A program made the translations under genes and the position numbers. The notes below the pieces were generated by a model that worked only from the letters and a program-made list of their open reading frames with translations, was not told where the DNA came from and did no database searches. 64,000 bases of DNA from Mesorhizobium sp. M1B.F.Ca.ET.045.04.1.1 (GTDB lineage Bacteria > Pseudomonadota > Alphaproteobacteria > Rhizobiales > Rhizobiaceae): NCBI RefSeq assembly GCF_003952465.1, contig NZ_CP034448.1:1240001-1304000 (forward strand). The letters run 5' to 3'. Shown in pieces: positions 37,288-47,293 of the stretch. Numbering within the stretch: the first letter of the stretch is position 1; each line of letters begins with the position of its first letter.

Positions 37288-39870
37288 ATGAGAGGGCTAA
37301 AGGACATTAGCGTCGGGACCAAGCTCTCGTTGGGCTTTGGGCTGGCGCTGCTGTGCGTCGTGGCCGTGGGAGTATTTGGGGTCGCGCAACTGCGATCACT
37401 CAACAAGGTCACGAGCGAGATCACCAGCGTTTGGTTGCCCCAGGTCCAGATCGTCGGCGAGATGAAGCGCAACCTCGCGGAACACCAGCTCTATGCGACG
37501 TTGCGCGTGCGCACTGCCGAGGCTGCGCAGATAGCCGGCATTGAGAAGGAGATGGCGAGGGAAAGCGACGAAATACTGCAAGGTCGGCGCGCCTATCGCC
37601 GGAGTGCCGGATCGCTGGCCGAGCAGCAGCTGTTCGACCAGTTCGTCAACCTATGGACGGCCTACGAAGATTCCCTGACATCGATTTTCCCGCTCCTCGA
37701 AACAGGAGGGCGAACAATGGCTGTCAAGGAGTTCGAGACGGTATCGCTCCCGACCGTTGCCGCCGCCACGCAGCGATTGGACGACCTGCTGGCCCTCACC
37801 AACGAGCGCAGCACGGCCGCGGCGGTGATGGCGGACAGGACCTACACCGTTGCGCAAAGATTGACTTGGCTGGCAGTTCTTTTTGCCGCCGGGTGTCTTG
37901 GTGGGCTTGTCGCCTGGATACGCCACAATGTCAGCAAGCCGATCCTCGCCGTGACCGAGGCGATGCGTTGCTTGGCGCAGGGCGAGCGCCGTTCGAGTCT
38001 CATTGCGCTGAAAAGGGATCGGCAGGACGAGGTTGGAGTGCTGTTCTCGGCCTTTGCCGGCTACCGGGCCAGCCTGGAGCGCAGCGATGCCTTGGCCCGA
38101 GAAGCCGAGCTGGAGCGGCAGCAATTGGCCGCGGCCGCCGCCAATATGCCCGTAGGGCTTTGCATGTTCGATGCGGAGAGGCGGCTGGTTCTGTGCAACC
38201 AAAGCTACGCCGATCTCTACCATGTGCCGGAGCCCCTGACTCGTCCCGGCACGCCGTGGATCGATTTGATGCGGTTCCGGATCGCGGCGGGCCTCTATGC
38301 CGGCCATGACCCGGAAAAGTATGTGCAGCAGCTGACGGAGACCATCGATCGCGCAGAGCGGACGGTGAGCCTGGTGGAACTCAGGGACGGACGCACCATC
38401 GACCTCATCCATCAGCCACTGCCGGGCGGCGGGTGGCTTGCCACTCACCATGACGTGACCGACTTGCGGCGGAGCGAAGCCAAGATTTCATACATGGCGC
38501 GCCACGACGGACTTACCGAGCTTCCAAATCGCATATTGTTCCGCGAACGCGCCGAGGAGGCTTTGGTCGAGATGCGGCGTGATGGTAGCAAGATTGCTTT
38601 CCACTGCCTCGATCTCGATCATTTCAAGATGGTCAACGACACGCTGGGGCACCCGGTTGGCGACGCCTTGCTGAAGGAGGTCGCCGCCAGACTGAAACAG
38701 GTGGCCCGTGAAGGCGACACCGTGGCAAGGCTCGGCGGCGATGAGTTCGTGATCATTCAAACCGCGGTTGATCAGCCGGTCGAGGCGACAGCTCTTGCCC
38801 AACGGGTCATTGATGGGCTGAGCGCACCTTATGTCGTCGATGGCCACGGGGTTATGATCAGCGCCAGCATCGGCATCTCGATCGCGCCGGACGATGGCAT
38901 TGACGCCGACCAACTTCTCAAGACCGGCGACATGGCGCTCTACCGGGCGAAGGCGGAAGGCCGCGGAACCTACAGGTTCTTCGAACCGGAAATGGATGCG
39001 CGCATGCAGGCGCGGCGGTTTCTCGAACTCGACCTGCGCGAAGCGGTGGTGCGGCAGCAGTTCGAAATCTACTACCAACCGCTCCTCAATCTCGACCGCG
39101 GCGAGGTCAGCTGCTTCGAGGCGCTGCTGCGCTGGCATCACCCGACGCGCGGCATCGTATCCCCGGGAGAATTCATCCCGCTGGCCGAGGACATCGGCCT
39201 CATCGTCCCGATCGGTGAATGGGTTATCAAGCAAGCCTGTCTCGACGCGGCAAGCTGGCCCGGTAGCATCAAGGTCGCCGTCAATCTGTGCCCGGCGCAA
39301 TTTCGCAACGCGCGCTTGCTCTCCACCATCGTCGAGGCATTGGATATCTCGGGACTGCCCCCCAGCCGGCTTGAGCTTGAGATCACCGAGACAGTGCTGC
39401 TGGCCAACAGCCAGGCGACTCTCTCGATGCTGCAACATATCCACATGCTCGGCGTTCATATCGCGATGGACGACTTCGGAACCGGATATTCGAGCTTGAG
39501 CTATCTGCGCTCGTTCCCATTCGACAAGATCAAGATCGATCAATCCTTCATCACGGACGCCGGAGATATCGACAGTTCCGTCGCCATCATTCGAGCGGTC
39601 ACGAGCCTCGGCAACAGCCTCGGGATGCAGACCACCGCCGAGGGCGTCGAGACCGTGGAGCAGCTGGAACGGGTCCGAAGAGAAGGCTGCACCGAGGCGC
39701 AGGGCTTCCTGCTCAGCCGCCCGCTGCCCGCGCGGGACATCCCCGCGATGCTGGAGCGGACCCGCGCCGTGGTGGCGGGCGAGATCATTGAGACCGAACC
39801 CGAAACGTCAGGCGAGCGAGACACGGACAAGCCGGGCAGGCGTCGCAGTAGGGCGTCTGTCCCCGCCTAA
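37288..39870 (+). CDS. Membrane-bound GGDEF-EAL diguanylate cyclase/phosphodiesterase
   Basis: An 860-residue cyclic-di-GMP signalling protein. Transmembrane helices at about residues 13-33 and 192-212 flank a helical-bundle sensor. A HAMP region follows (about 213-265), then a PAS-like domain (about 275-395), a GGDEF domain with intact LGGDEF, and an EAL domain with EALLRWHHP and DDFGTGYSSLSYL. Both catalytic motifs look intact, so it may be bifunctional. Its last about 640 bp are duplicated downstream at 40,744-41,410. Confidence 0.92.
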   Translation: MRGLKDISVGTKLSLGFGLALLCVVAVGVFGVAQLRSLNKVTSEITSVWLPQVQIVGEMKRNLAEHQLYATLRVRTAEAAQIAGIEKEMARESDEILQGRRAYRRSAGSLAEQQLFDQFVNLWTAYEDSLTSIFPLLETGGRTMAVKEFETVSLPTVAAATQRLDDLLALTNERSTAAAVMADRTYTVAQRLTWLAVLFAAGCLGGLVAWIRHNVSKPILAVTEAMRCLAQGERRSSLIALKRDRQDEVGVLFSAFAGYRASLERSDALAREAELERQQLAAAAANMPVGLCMFDAERRLVLCNQSYADLYHVPEPLTRPGTPWIDLMRFRIAAGLYAGHDPEKYVQQLTETIDRAERTVSLVELRDGRTIDLIHQPLPGGGWLATHHDVTDLRRSEAKISYMARHDGLTELPNRILFRERAEEALVEMRRDGSKIAFHCLDLDHFKMVNDTLGHPVGDALLKEVAARLKQVAREGDTVARLGGDEFVIIQTAVDQPVEATALAQRVIDGLSAPYVVDGHGVMISASIGISIAPDDGIDADQLLKTGDMALYRAKAEGRGTYRFFEPEMDARMQARRFLELDLREAVVRQQFEIYYQPLLNLDRGEVSCFEALLRWHHPTRGIVSPGEFIPLAEDIGLIVPIGEWVIKQACLDAASWPGSIKVAVNLCPAQFRNARLLSTIVEALDISGLPPSRLELEITETVLLANSQATLSMLQHIHMLGVHIAMDDFGTGYSSLSYLRSFPFDKIKIDQSFITDAGDIDSSVAIIRAVTSLGNSLGMQTTAEGVETVEQLERVRREGCTEAQGFLLSRPLPARDIPAMLERTRAVVAGEIIETEPETSGERDTDKPGRRRSRASVPA

Positions 39871-40725
39871 CCGGGATGCAAGCGAAAAACAGTGCCAACG
39901 AACATGAGTTTGCCGGCCTAGTTCAGGCCGCCACTCGGATCATGTCGATAGCGGGTGTGTAGGTCGGCGCGGCTCGAAATTAGGTGTGCTGAGCGCCGGT
40001 CAAAGTGGGATTAGCTTGTCATATCGATTATGGGATCCAGGTTGAACCCGACTTGCAGGACTCTGCTCGTAACCGAGCAGATCAACCTCACATTCGGTCG
40101 CTGCTCTTCACGGCTGCACCAACATCCCGCCTACGGCCGCTGGGCTCGGGCGACGAGACCATTCTGAGTGAGCGGCGTTTTATATACCCGTTCGGTCGTC
40201 AGTACCTTGCGTTCACGACAGATACGCCGGCGATCCTCCTGCTCCGGTGTTGGCTCTTTGACCATTGCACATATGCGCGGTTCGCCTCGCTTGAAGGCAA
40301 GGAGAGACGAGCGTTTCACCATCGATCTTATCGGTTTTGGCTCGGCGACTGCGACGAGACACTGCGATAGAAGCGGGATCAACGACGTAGCTCTCGATCC
40401 CCGCCTTGCTCAGAACCCGATGGATCCAGGAGCCATCGAGCCCGGCTTCCTGGATAGCGACGACGGGGAAGTCTGGCCCCATGCGTGCTCTTGCCTTCTC
40501 TCGCACGCTATCGAAGCGACGGAACAAGGCGGATAAATCACCACTGGGGACACTGTGTTTCGACAACTTCTCGCCGCCACCTGGCGACAACGACGAGATC
40601 AGCCAGGTTGAACGGCTGAGCTCCAGCGATACGAAGATTGCGCCCAGACCAGTCCGGATAGCAGTCAGAGTTTCGGATCGGTCGGCACTACATGCATGGT
40701 GTTCCTCCGCGGGGTGTTTGTTAGC
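39193..40725. repeat. Tandem duplication, unit 1 (about 1.54 kb)
   Basis: This unit contains the EAL-domain 3' end, the gene's stop region, and a minus-strand IS110-family transposase fragment. It recurs immediately to the right with a 1540-bp period and near-perfect identity by eye. Differences are a 9-bp deletion (39,222-39,230 missing from unit 2), two single-base deletions near the left junction, and one extra C in unit 2. Confidence 0.9.
40131..40697 (-). mobile_element. IS110-family transposase fragment, copy 1
   Basis: The minus strand encodes an IS110-type N-terminal DEDD domain: FVSLELSRSTWLISSLSPGG, PVVAIQEAGLDGSWIHRVL and SRRSRRAKTDKIDGETL. In another frame it continues LLAFKRGEPRICAMVKEPTP. 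A frameshift near 40,300 and the loss of the C-terminal half make it non-functional. This copy also lacks one C near its start codon (40697), which breaks its N-terminal frame. Confidence 0.75.
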
Positions 40726-40743
40726 CGTCTTTTCATTGGCCAG

Positions 40744-41410
40744 ATCGGCCTCATGTCCGATCGGTGAATGGCAAGCCTGTCTCGACGCGGCAAGCTGGCC
40801 CGGTAGCATCAAGGTCGCCGTCAATCTGTGCCCGGCGCAATTTCGCAACGCGCGCTTGCTCTCCACCATCGTCGAGGCATTGGATATCTCGGGACTGCCC
40901 CCCAGCCGGCTTGAGCTTGAGATCACCGAGACAGTGCTGCTGGCCAACAGCCAGGCGACTCTCTCGATGCTGCAACATATCCACATGCTCGGCGTTCATA
41001 TCGCGATGGACGACTTCGGAACCGGATATTCGAGCTTGAGCTATCTGCGCTCGTTCCCATTCGACAAGATCAAGATCGATCAATCCTTCATCACGGACGC
41101 CGGAGATATCGACAGTTCCGTCGCCATCATTCGAGCGGTCACGAGCCTCGGCAACAGCCTCGGGATGCAGACCACCGCCGAGGGCGTCGAGACCGTGGAG
41201 CAGCTGGAACGGGTCCGAAGAGAAGGCTGCACCGAGGCGCAGGGCTTCCTGCTCAGCCGCCCGCTGCCCGCGCGGGACATCCCCGCGATGCTGGAGCGGA
41301 CCCGCGCCGTGGTGGCGGGCGAGATCATTGAGACCGAACCCGAAACGTCAGGCGAGCGAGACACGGACAAGCCGGGCAGGCGTCGCAGTAGGGCGTCTGT
41401 CCCCGCCTAA
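40744..41410 (+). pseudogene. Duplicated EAL-domain fragment
   Basis: Second copy of the GGDEF-EAL gene's 3' end. It begins near PIGEWQACLDAAS and is identical at protein level to the parent's last about 213 residues, minus three residues (VIK) at the junction. It has no own start, GGDEF domain or catalytic EAL motif, since the break falls after EALLRWHHP. The fused frame opens at 40406 in IS110-derived sequence. Confidence 0.85.
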
Positions 41411-41670
41411 CCGGGATGCAAGCGAAAAACAGTGCCAACGAACATGAGTTTGCCGGCCTAGTTCAGGCCGCCACTCGGATCATGTCGATAGCGGGTGTGT
41501 AGGTCGGCGCGGCTCGAAATTAGGTGTGCTGAGCGCCGGTCAAAGTGGGATTAGCTTGTCATATCGATTATGGGATCCAGGTTGAACCCGACTTGCAGGA
41601 CTCTGCTCGTAACCGAGCAGATCAACCTCACATTCGGTCGCTGCTCTTCACGGCTGCACCAACATCCCGC

Positions 41671-42238
41671 CTACGGCCGCTGGGCTCGGGCGACGAGACC
41701 ATTCTGAGTGAGCGGCGTTTTATATACCCGTTCGGTCGTCAGTACCTTGCGTTCACGACAGATACGCCGGCGATCCTCCTGCTCCGGTGTTGGCTCTTTG
41801 ACCATTGCACATATGCGCGGTTCGCCTCGCTTGAAGGCAAGGAGAGACGAGCGTTTCACCATCGATCTTATCGGTTTTGGCTCGGCGACTGCGACGAGAC
41901 ACTGCGATAGAAGCGGGATCAACGACGTAGCTCTCGATCCCCGCCTTGCTCAGAACCCGATGGATCCAGGAGCCATCGAGCCCGGCTTCCTGGATAGCGA
42001 CGACGGGGAAGTCTGGCCCCATGCGTGCTCTTGCCTTCTCTCGCACGCTATCGAAGCGACGGAACAAGGCGGATAAATCACCACTGGGGACACTGTGTTT
42101 CGACAACTTCTCGCCGCCACCTGGCGACAACGACGAGATCAGCCAGGTTGAACGGCTGAGCTCCAGCGATACGAAGATTGCGCCCAGACCAGTCCGGATA
42201 GCAGTCAGAGTTTCGGATCGGTCGGCCACTACATGCAT
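41671..42238 (-). mobile_element. IS110-family transposase fragment, copy 2
   Basis: As copy 1, but with an intact N-terminus (MHVVADRSETLTAIRTGLGA, ATG at 42238). The same internal frameshift (about 41,840) and the same C-terminal truncation are present, showing that the IS fragment was already broken before the duplication. Confidence 0.75.
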
Positions 42239-42360
42239 GGTGTTCCTCCGCGGGGTGTTTGTTAGCAGCGTCACTCTGCCAGAGCACGCGCCGCTATCCA
42301 TCCGTCGCCATGGGATCTGGTGATTGTTCATGTCGCCGATTCCCGCGAAGGAACGCCACC

Positions 42361-42755
42361 ATGACCAAGATTGAAAGTAAGACCGCCAGCGCTGCCGTCA
42401 AAGACATTCTGCTTTCAGACCCGGACGGACTTCACGAAATGATCCGTGCGGTGATGCAGGAGGTGCTCGAGGCCGAGATGGACGACGGTGGAGGAGACCA
42501 TCGAGCGCACGCTGACCTTCTTTTGCCTGCCGCGCCAGCATCACAAGCATCTCAAGAGCACCAACATGCTTGAACGGCTCAATGAGGAAATCCGCCGGCG
42601 CACCTATGTCGTGCGCATCTTCCCCAACGCCGAAAGCTGCCTGCGCCTCGTCAGGGCGCCGGCTGTCGAAACCAACGAAAACTGGATGGAGGCCCTACAT
42701 CAACATTGACGACCTGCGCGAGCACAAGAAGCTCGCTCTACGCCAAGCCGCATGA
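42361..42755 (+). pseudogene. IS256-family transposase relic with internal deletion
   Basis: The N-terminal segment (MTKIESKTASAAVKDILLSD, then MIRAVMQEVLEAEMD) is followed directly, in another frame, by the C-terminus: TFFCLPRQHHKHLKSTNMLE and RRTYVVRIFPNAESCLRLV. About 300 codons containing the catalytic DDE residues are missing. A further frame change near 42,690 precedes the terminal LREHKKLALRQAA. The 298-nt stretch after it (42756-43053) shows no gene. Confidence 0.8.
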
Positions 42756-43053
42756 CCAGCATCGTGGCCGCCCCATTTTGCAGAACTTGACGCACACAAC
42801 CGCCACTTCGAGTTTACCGACCGCACCGAGTCATCCACGCAAAGACCTGCGCAGCGTCAGCTTCAGAGCTTGGTCCCACCGGCTGAACGCCAAAAAAGCG
42901 GATCTTGGCCATCGGAAGCGCCCTCAACCGACTGAGAGGTTTCGGCTTATGCGATGCGACTGGCAGTCCTGCGCTCCGGGGACAAGGCCGTGGCGGCAGA
43001 AGATCCCCTGGACATCAGGCGATGTCCGGAAGGCAGCATCGTAGTAACGGTTT

Positions 43054-43821
43054 TTACGCCGCTCGCGGCACGCGCGAGGTGAACGTCGCCCGGGTGACCG
43101 ACACGCTGGTGCCGTCAATATCGCTGATAATCTCCACCCTGGCCTCCAGTTGTTTCACCAGTGCTTCGACGATGGCTGTTCCAAGTCCGGTAGCCGGTAC
43201 GTCGTTGGCGATCTTGCCGACGCCATTGTCCGAAACCGTCAGTTTCCAGTCACTGCCCGCGGTCTCGTAGCTCACCTGGATGCGAGCGCCGGTTCTCTTC
43301 TTGGGGAAAGCATATTTGATGGCGTTGAGCACGAGTTCGGTGACAATTAGTCCCAGACTGACTGCCCTTTGCGAATCTATCCTGCCGCCTTCGGCCATTA
43401 CGGTGACCGTGATCGGCTGGGCTTCGCCGACCATCGACGAGGCGAGGCTGCTGCACAATTTCGGTAGGTAAGAGCCGACATCGATCTCGTCGACGCCGGC
43501 GGAGGTGTGGAGATGGCGTTGCACCTCGGCCACGGACAGAACGCGCTGATGGGCGTCCTTGAGATGCTGGCGCGTCTCTTCCGACGTCACCGAGCGTGCC
43601 TTCAGCAACAGGATCGAGGCAATGATCTGCAGGCTGTTGGCAACCCGATGCTCCATCTCGCGCAGCAGGACGTCTTTCTGCCGAAGCAGGTCTTCGGTGC
43701 GACCGAGCAGTTCTTCCTTCTCCCGCTCGATGATACGACGGGCCGTTATGTCATTGAAGGCGAGAAGGATGGTGATGGCCGAACTATGGTCGTAAAGCAC
43801 CTTGCGGGCATTGAGCAGCAT
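43054..43821 (-). CDS. HisKA_2-type sensor histidine kinase, N-terminally truncated
   Basis: A 255-residue protein. The first about 30 residues are the end of a PAS domain (ITILLAFNDITARR). Next come a HisKA_2 phosphoacceptor helix (LREMEHRVANSLQIIASILL) and a HATPase_c domain with ELVLNAIKYAFP (N-box) and VSDNGVG (G1 box). Homologues normally carry a complete PAS or other sensor. Here the coding similarity stops just before the hsp20 gene, so the 5' end was probably lost by rearrangement. Expression may depend on hsp20 read-through. Confidence 0.75.
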   Translation of the reverse strand: MLLNARKVLYDHSSAITILLAFNDITARRIIEREKEELLGRTEDLLRQKDVLLREMEHRVANSLQIIASILLLKARSVTSEETRQHLKDAHQRVLSVAEVQRHLHTSAGVDEIDVGSYLPKLCSSLASSMVGEAQPITVTVMAEGGRIDSQRAVSLGLIVTELVLNAIKYAFPKKRTGARIQVSYETAGSDWKLTVSDNGVGKIANDVPATGLGTAIVEALVKQLEARVEIISDIDGTSVSVTRATFTSRVPRAA

Positions 43822-43865
43822 GGTGCGACGGCCGATCCGCGTTCCTGAGCCATGCTTGCCTCCCT

Positions 43866-44300
43866 CTATCCCTTGATCTGGATCTTCTTCGGCCGATCCG
43901 CCTCCGGCCGGTGCAACTCGACTTCGAGCAGCCCGTTGGCGAAACGCGCCTCGACCCGTTCCGGGTCGACGCGGAATGGCAATTGCACTGTCCGGGAGAA
44001 GGTCCCATAGGCGCGCTCACGGCGGTGCCAGACGGATTTCTCGTCCTCCGTTCGAGGCTCGCGCGTTCCCTTCAATGTCAGAATGTTCTCGCGCACCGTG
44101 AGGCCGATTTCGTCAGGTGATATCCCCGGCAGTTCCGCGGCCACCGCCACGCTGTCCTCGCCAGTCCAAAGATTGATCGGCGGAAACTCCTGAGCGGCGC
44201 TGGCGGTCAGCCCGGCCAAACGCTGGTTTACTTCCTGTTGCATGCGCCGCATTTCCACAAACGGATCGAACCCGATGCGGCCGAAATCCGACAAAAGCAT
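43866..44300 (-). CDS. Small heat-shock protein, Hsp20/alpha-crystallin family
   Basis: A 144-residue ATP-independent chaperone. The alpha-crystallin domain spans about residues 40-140, with VAAELPGISPDEIGLTV, LTLKGTRE and the C-terminal FANGLLEVELHRPE. AGGAGG at 44307-44312 decides the start: ATG 44300 has 6-nt spacing, whereas the ATG at 44306 directly abuts it. No ROSE-type thermosensor is obvious in the leader. The truncated histidine kinase follows 44 nt downstream. Confidence 0.92.
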   Translation of the reverse strand: MLLSDFGRIGFDPFVEMRRMQQEVNQRLAGLTASAAQEFPPINLWTGEDSVAVAAELPGISPDEIGLTVRENILTLKGTREPRTEDEKSVWHRRERAYGTFSRTVQLPFRVDPERVEARFANGLLEVELHRPEADRPKKIQIKG

Positions 44301-44312
44301 GTACATCCTCCT

Positions 44313-45029
44313 ATGATTCACGACCTTGCATGATTGCCACGCGCGACACGTGCGTGCGCACCGGAAGCGGAATCGATCGATGGCAACAGGAGGGGCGATC
44401 AGCACAGAGACCGAGCGGCCCGATCGCGCAACCTCGCAGAATGCGAGAAAGAGGGGTTCGGGCAGACGCCGGAACACATCCTCCTTGCGAAGCGACATGA
44501 ACCGAACTCGATCCACCGTAGGGCCGGACCGTCATTCCCGTGCCAGGACCCGATAGCGGCATCCGGCTTTATCATTAGGTGGCCCCAAATGGCCTTTCAC
44601 GAGGTGATCTTTGACATTCCACCAGTCACCTCTTCGGCAACAGCGGGGTCCCTTCGAATCCGTAGCCACGTTGCCTCTAGTCGCTGATTTGGCTTCCCTT
44701 TGCGCAACTGTCGGGATCGACGAAGCGTCCCGAATTGCACCGCGGTTCGATCAACTGATCGCAGGCGACGCGCCGCATCGTCATGGTAGCTGACGAATGA
44801 ATCGGCATGACACGTCGCAGTGACCGAGACATCAAGCCAGCACCTATGTCGGCTTGCCGCAAGTCAAAAGAATCCAGCCCTGCGTGCCGCGTTCGCTGAC
44901 CTTCGCCAGTGACGCCATTTGCATTTCGGCCGGACAGATGGGCACAGACATGTGCAATTCCCGCATCGCCCATTATTGGAACTCACAAGGCGGCGTTCTT
45001 TCCGTCTTGGCGAGCAGCGGGCCAACGCG
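44313..45029. other. No recognisable gene
   Basis: Short ORFs exist on both strands, but none shows a domain, good start context or coding-like composition that I recognise. The hsp20 promoter must lie at the left end. Confidence 0.4.
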
Positions 45030-45358
45030 TTACCGGCGGTGATCTTCCTGCAGCTTTAAATCAGTCGCCACCAACGACGAAATCAGATTTGGCCAGCACG
45101 CCGGCAATCCTGGCAAATCCCACAATGCTTGCCGCGCCTGCTCGGGTGTCATCTGTCCGGCGATCGCTGCGTTGCTGCTTCTCACCGCGCAACTGAATAC
45201 CGGTCCCCGACGCGCTTTTGGCCACTGATTCAGGAATACGAGCGCTTCGCGCACTGTGTTGATGTCGTGACGACGTCGTTGGTCTTAACCTGGACCGGCG
45301 ATAGGAAAGCCAGACCGGTTATTCTTACCTCCCTGCGATCGCACGCTGGATCTTTCAT
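45030..45358 (-). pseudogene. DUF982 family remnant, frameshifted
   Basis: The minus strand reads FLSPVQVKTND in one frame and, after a frame change near 45,260, REALVFLNQWPKARRGPVFS and TPEQARQAL in another. Together they match the layout of DUF982, a small family mostly restricted to Rhizobiales: an N-terminal FxxPV segment, EAxxFLxxWP, and a C-terminal AR helix. Function is unknown. Confidence 0.55.
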
Positions 45359-45881
45359 TCGGTGGTTGGTTGCGTGACAGGTTTCGAACGTTAGGTCTTG
45401 TTTTCTCTGGAAGATCGGGCTGTACGACATAATCCAAATGTTGCGACGCAGCGAAGGCTTCTGCTGGTTCCCGAGTTGAAAAAGCCAGTTGCACCTGGAT
45501 GAGTGTGTCGCCGCCACCCAATAGCCCATCAGATGTTCAATGGCAGGCGGCGTCCGACGCTCGAACAGCAAGCGCCACGGCCGGCGGGTAGCCGATGCCA
45601 CAGCTTTGGAGCTGCCCCGGATACTATTATAAGACCGATTGACGCGGGGCTCGACGCGTTTGCGGCAAATAAGCTCGAGTGTGGACAGAGATGTGACGTT
45701 CTATTGAGTCGCTGACCCAATCGGTAGCGACCTGGTGATCCACGCAACCAATTCCGGTCGTTTCTGTCACTAAGAACTCGATATTCGCTATTTGCACCTC
45801 GAAAGTCGCATAATTGGCAGTGAGAAACTCAACGCGTTGTGAGGATGGCATAGAGAAGCAGTAGCCCCTTCTCTAGTCTCG
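45359..45881. other. No recognisable gene
   Basis: The stretch between the DUF982 relic and thiD holds only short ORFs without recognisable similarity. Any terminator of the thi operon should be here, but no strong stem with a T-tract was identified. Confidence 0.35.
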
Positions 45882-46697
45882 CTACGGGAAAAATTCTGGA
45901 AAATGGGTCTGCTTGGCTGGACGCAGAACGCTGTGGTTATTCAGCCGGCATTTCTGAAGCCTCTCCAAGACAAACAGCTTGCCTTCGCGCACGCTGTCTT
46001 CGAGCGGCTTCGGCTTCGCCAGATGCGCCGCAATCGCGCTGGCCAGCATGCAACCTGTCCCGCGCATCGATGTGGCAAGGCGCGGTGCATCGAAGCGGAT
46101 GGGTTCGTGCCCGGAGCGTAACAGAATATCGGTCGACCGGGTTCCCGACGCATGCCCACCCTTGATCAGCAGGGCTTGAGGGCCGGCGGCCAGCAGTCTT
46201 TTTCCTTGTTGGAGCGCTCCGTCCTCATCCACTGCCAGTTCGGAGCCACTAAGGAGCGCCAGTTCAGGGAGGTTGGGCGTGACAATGCAGCAAAGCGGCA
46301 TAAGATCGCGCTTCATGGCAGCGATAGCGCCTGCTTGCAGAAGTGCGCGGCCTGAGGTGGAGGCCAGCACAGGGTCGAGTACTGCGGGGACATGCGGAAA
46401 TTTGCGCAGCACTGCGGCAACGGCAACAATGATCTTGGCAGTCGCCAGCATGCCGATCTTGATTGTGGCCACGTCGTTGGCCTGCAGCGCGGCGCACATC
46501 TGATTGGCCACCAGGCTAGGTGGCGAATAATAGATTTCGATCACGGCGTCATGCGTTTGCACCGTTAGCGCTGTGACGGCGAGACAGGTGCGCACGCCAA
46601 TGGCAGAGATCGTCTCGATATCGCGTGCAATTCCAGCACCGCCACTGGAGTCCGATCCACCGACGACAAGCACATGTGGTTCTCGCCTCAGCGCCAT
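45882..46697 (-). CDS. thiD: Hydroxymethylpyrimidine/phosphomethylpyrimidine kinase
   Basis: A 271-residue ribokinase-fold enzyme that phosphorylates HMP and HMP-P in thiamine synthesis. VGGSDSSGGAGIARDIETI at the N-terminus and MRGTGCMLASAIAAHLA near the C-terminus (anion hole and catalytic region) are signatures. It is the last gene of thiCOSGED and overlaps thiE by 10 nt. An ATG at 46718 is also possible. The last about 30 residues extend slightly past typical ThiD. Confidence 0.93.
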   Translation of the reverse strand: MALRREPHVLVVGGSDSSGGAGIARDIETISAIGVRTCLAVTALTVQTHDAVIEIYYSPPSLVANQMCAALQANDVATIKIGMLATAKIIVAVAAVLRKFPHVPAVLDPVLASTSGRALLQAGAIAAMKRDLMPLCCIVTPNLPELALLSGSELAVDEDGALQQGKRLLAAGPQALLIKGGHASGTRSTDILLRSGHEPIRFDAPRLATSMRGTGCMLASAIAAHLAKPKPLEDSVREGKLFVLERLQKCRLNNHSVLRPAKQTHFPEFFP

Positions 46698-47293
46698 TGG
46701 TCCGTCTTTTCGATCCATTCTCGCGTGCGCGCCTCGGGGTCGTCGTTGAGCGTGATGTCGGTCACCACCGCCGCGCTGTCCGCGCCAGCCGCAAAGACAC
46801 CGTCGAGCCGCTCAGGGTTGAGGCCACCAATGGCGACCAATTGAAACGGCGCGACCTGGCGCTTCCATTCGCTGATCCGTTCGACCCCTTGCGGCGCCCA
46901 TTTCATCTTCTTCAGGATGGTCGGATAGATGGGTCCAAGCGCTATGTAGTCAGGCTCGGCGGCCATCGCCGTTTCCAGCTCCTGATGATCATGTGTGCTC
47001 AGTCCGAGCCTTACGCCGGCTGCCCGTATCGCCAAGAGGTCAGCGGTCTGCAAATCCTCCTGGCCGAGATGTATGAAGTCGCAGCCTTCCTCGATTGCCA
47101 GGCGCCAGTGGTCGTTGACGATGAGTTGGCACTGGTATCGAGCACACAAGGCCTTCGCGGTGCGGATCTCCGCGCGCAACCCAGCCTCATCCACGGTCTT
47201 GATGCGCAGTTGCAGAAGCCGGACTCCGAGTGGGACCAGCCGTTCGATCCAGGCAGCGCTGTCGACGATCAGATAAAAGGGATCGAGCTTCAT
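46688..47293 (-). CDS. thiE: Thiamine-phosphate synthase
   Basis: A 201-residue TIM-barrel enzyme that joins HMP-PP and thiazole phosphate. [27 protein letters not shown] and [10 protein letters not shown] are family motifs, and VAIGGL closes the phosphate site. It overlaps thiG by 4 nt and thiD by 10 nt. It is slightly short but has all core motifs. Confidence 0.93.
   Translation of the reverse strand: MKLDPFYLIVDSAAWIERLVPLGVRLLQLRIKTVDEAGLRAEIRTAKALCARYQCQLIVNDHWRLAIEEGCDFIHLGQEDLQTADLLAIRAAGVRLGLSTHDHQELETAMAAEPDYIALGPIYPTILKKMKWAPQGVERISEWKRQVAPFQLVAIGGLNPERLDGVFAAGADSAAVVTDITLNDDPEARTREWIEKTDQWR

Larger units (their letters stand above)
40744..42266. repeat. Tandem duplication, unit 2
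   Basis: Direct repeat of 39,193-40,725. The right edge of identity is TTAGC at 42,262-42,266 (40,721-40,725 in unit 1), after which the flanks differ. Both units end just upstream of the IS110 transposase start, so the junction falls at an IS-associated position. Confidence 0.9.

Noticed and set aside
44301..44420. ROSE thermosensor upstream of hsp20
   Set aside because: The leader does not show the expected conserved 3' stem pairing with the Shine-Dalgarno region clearly enough to call.
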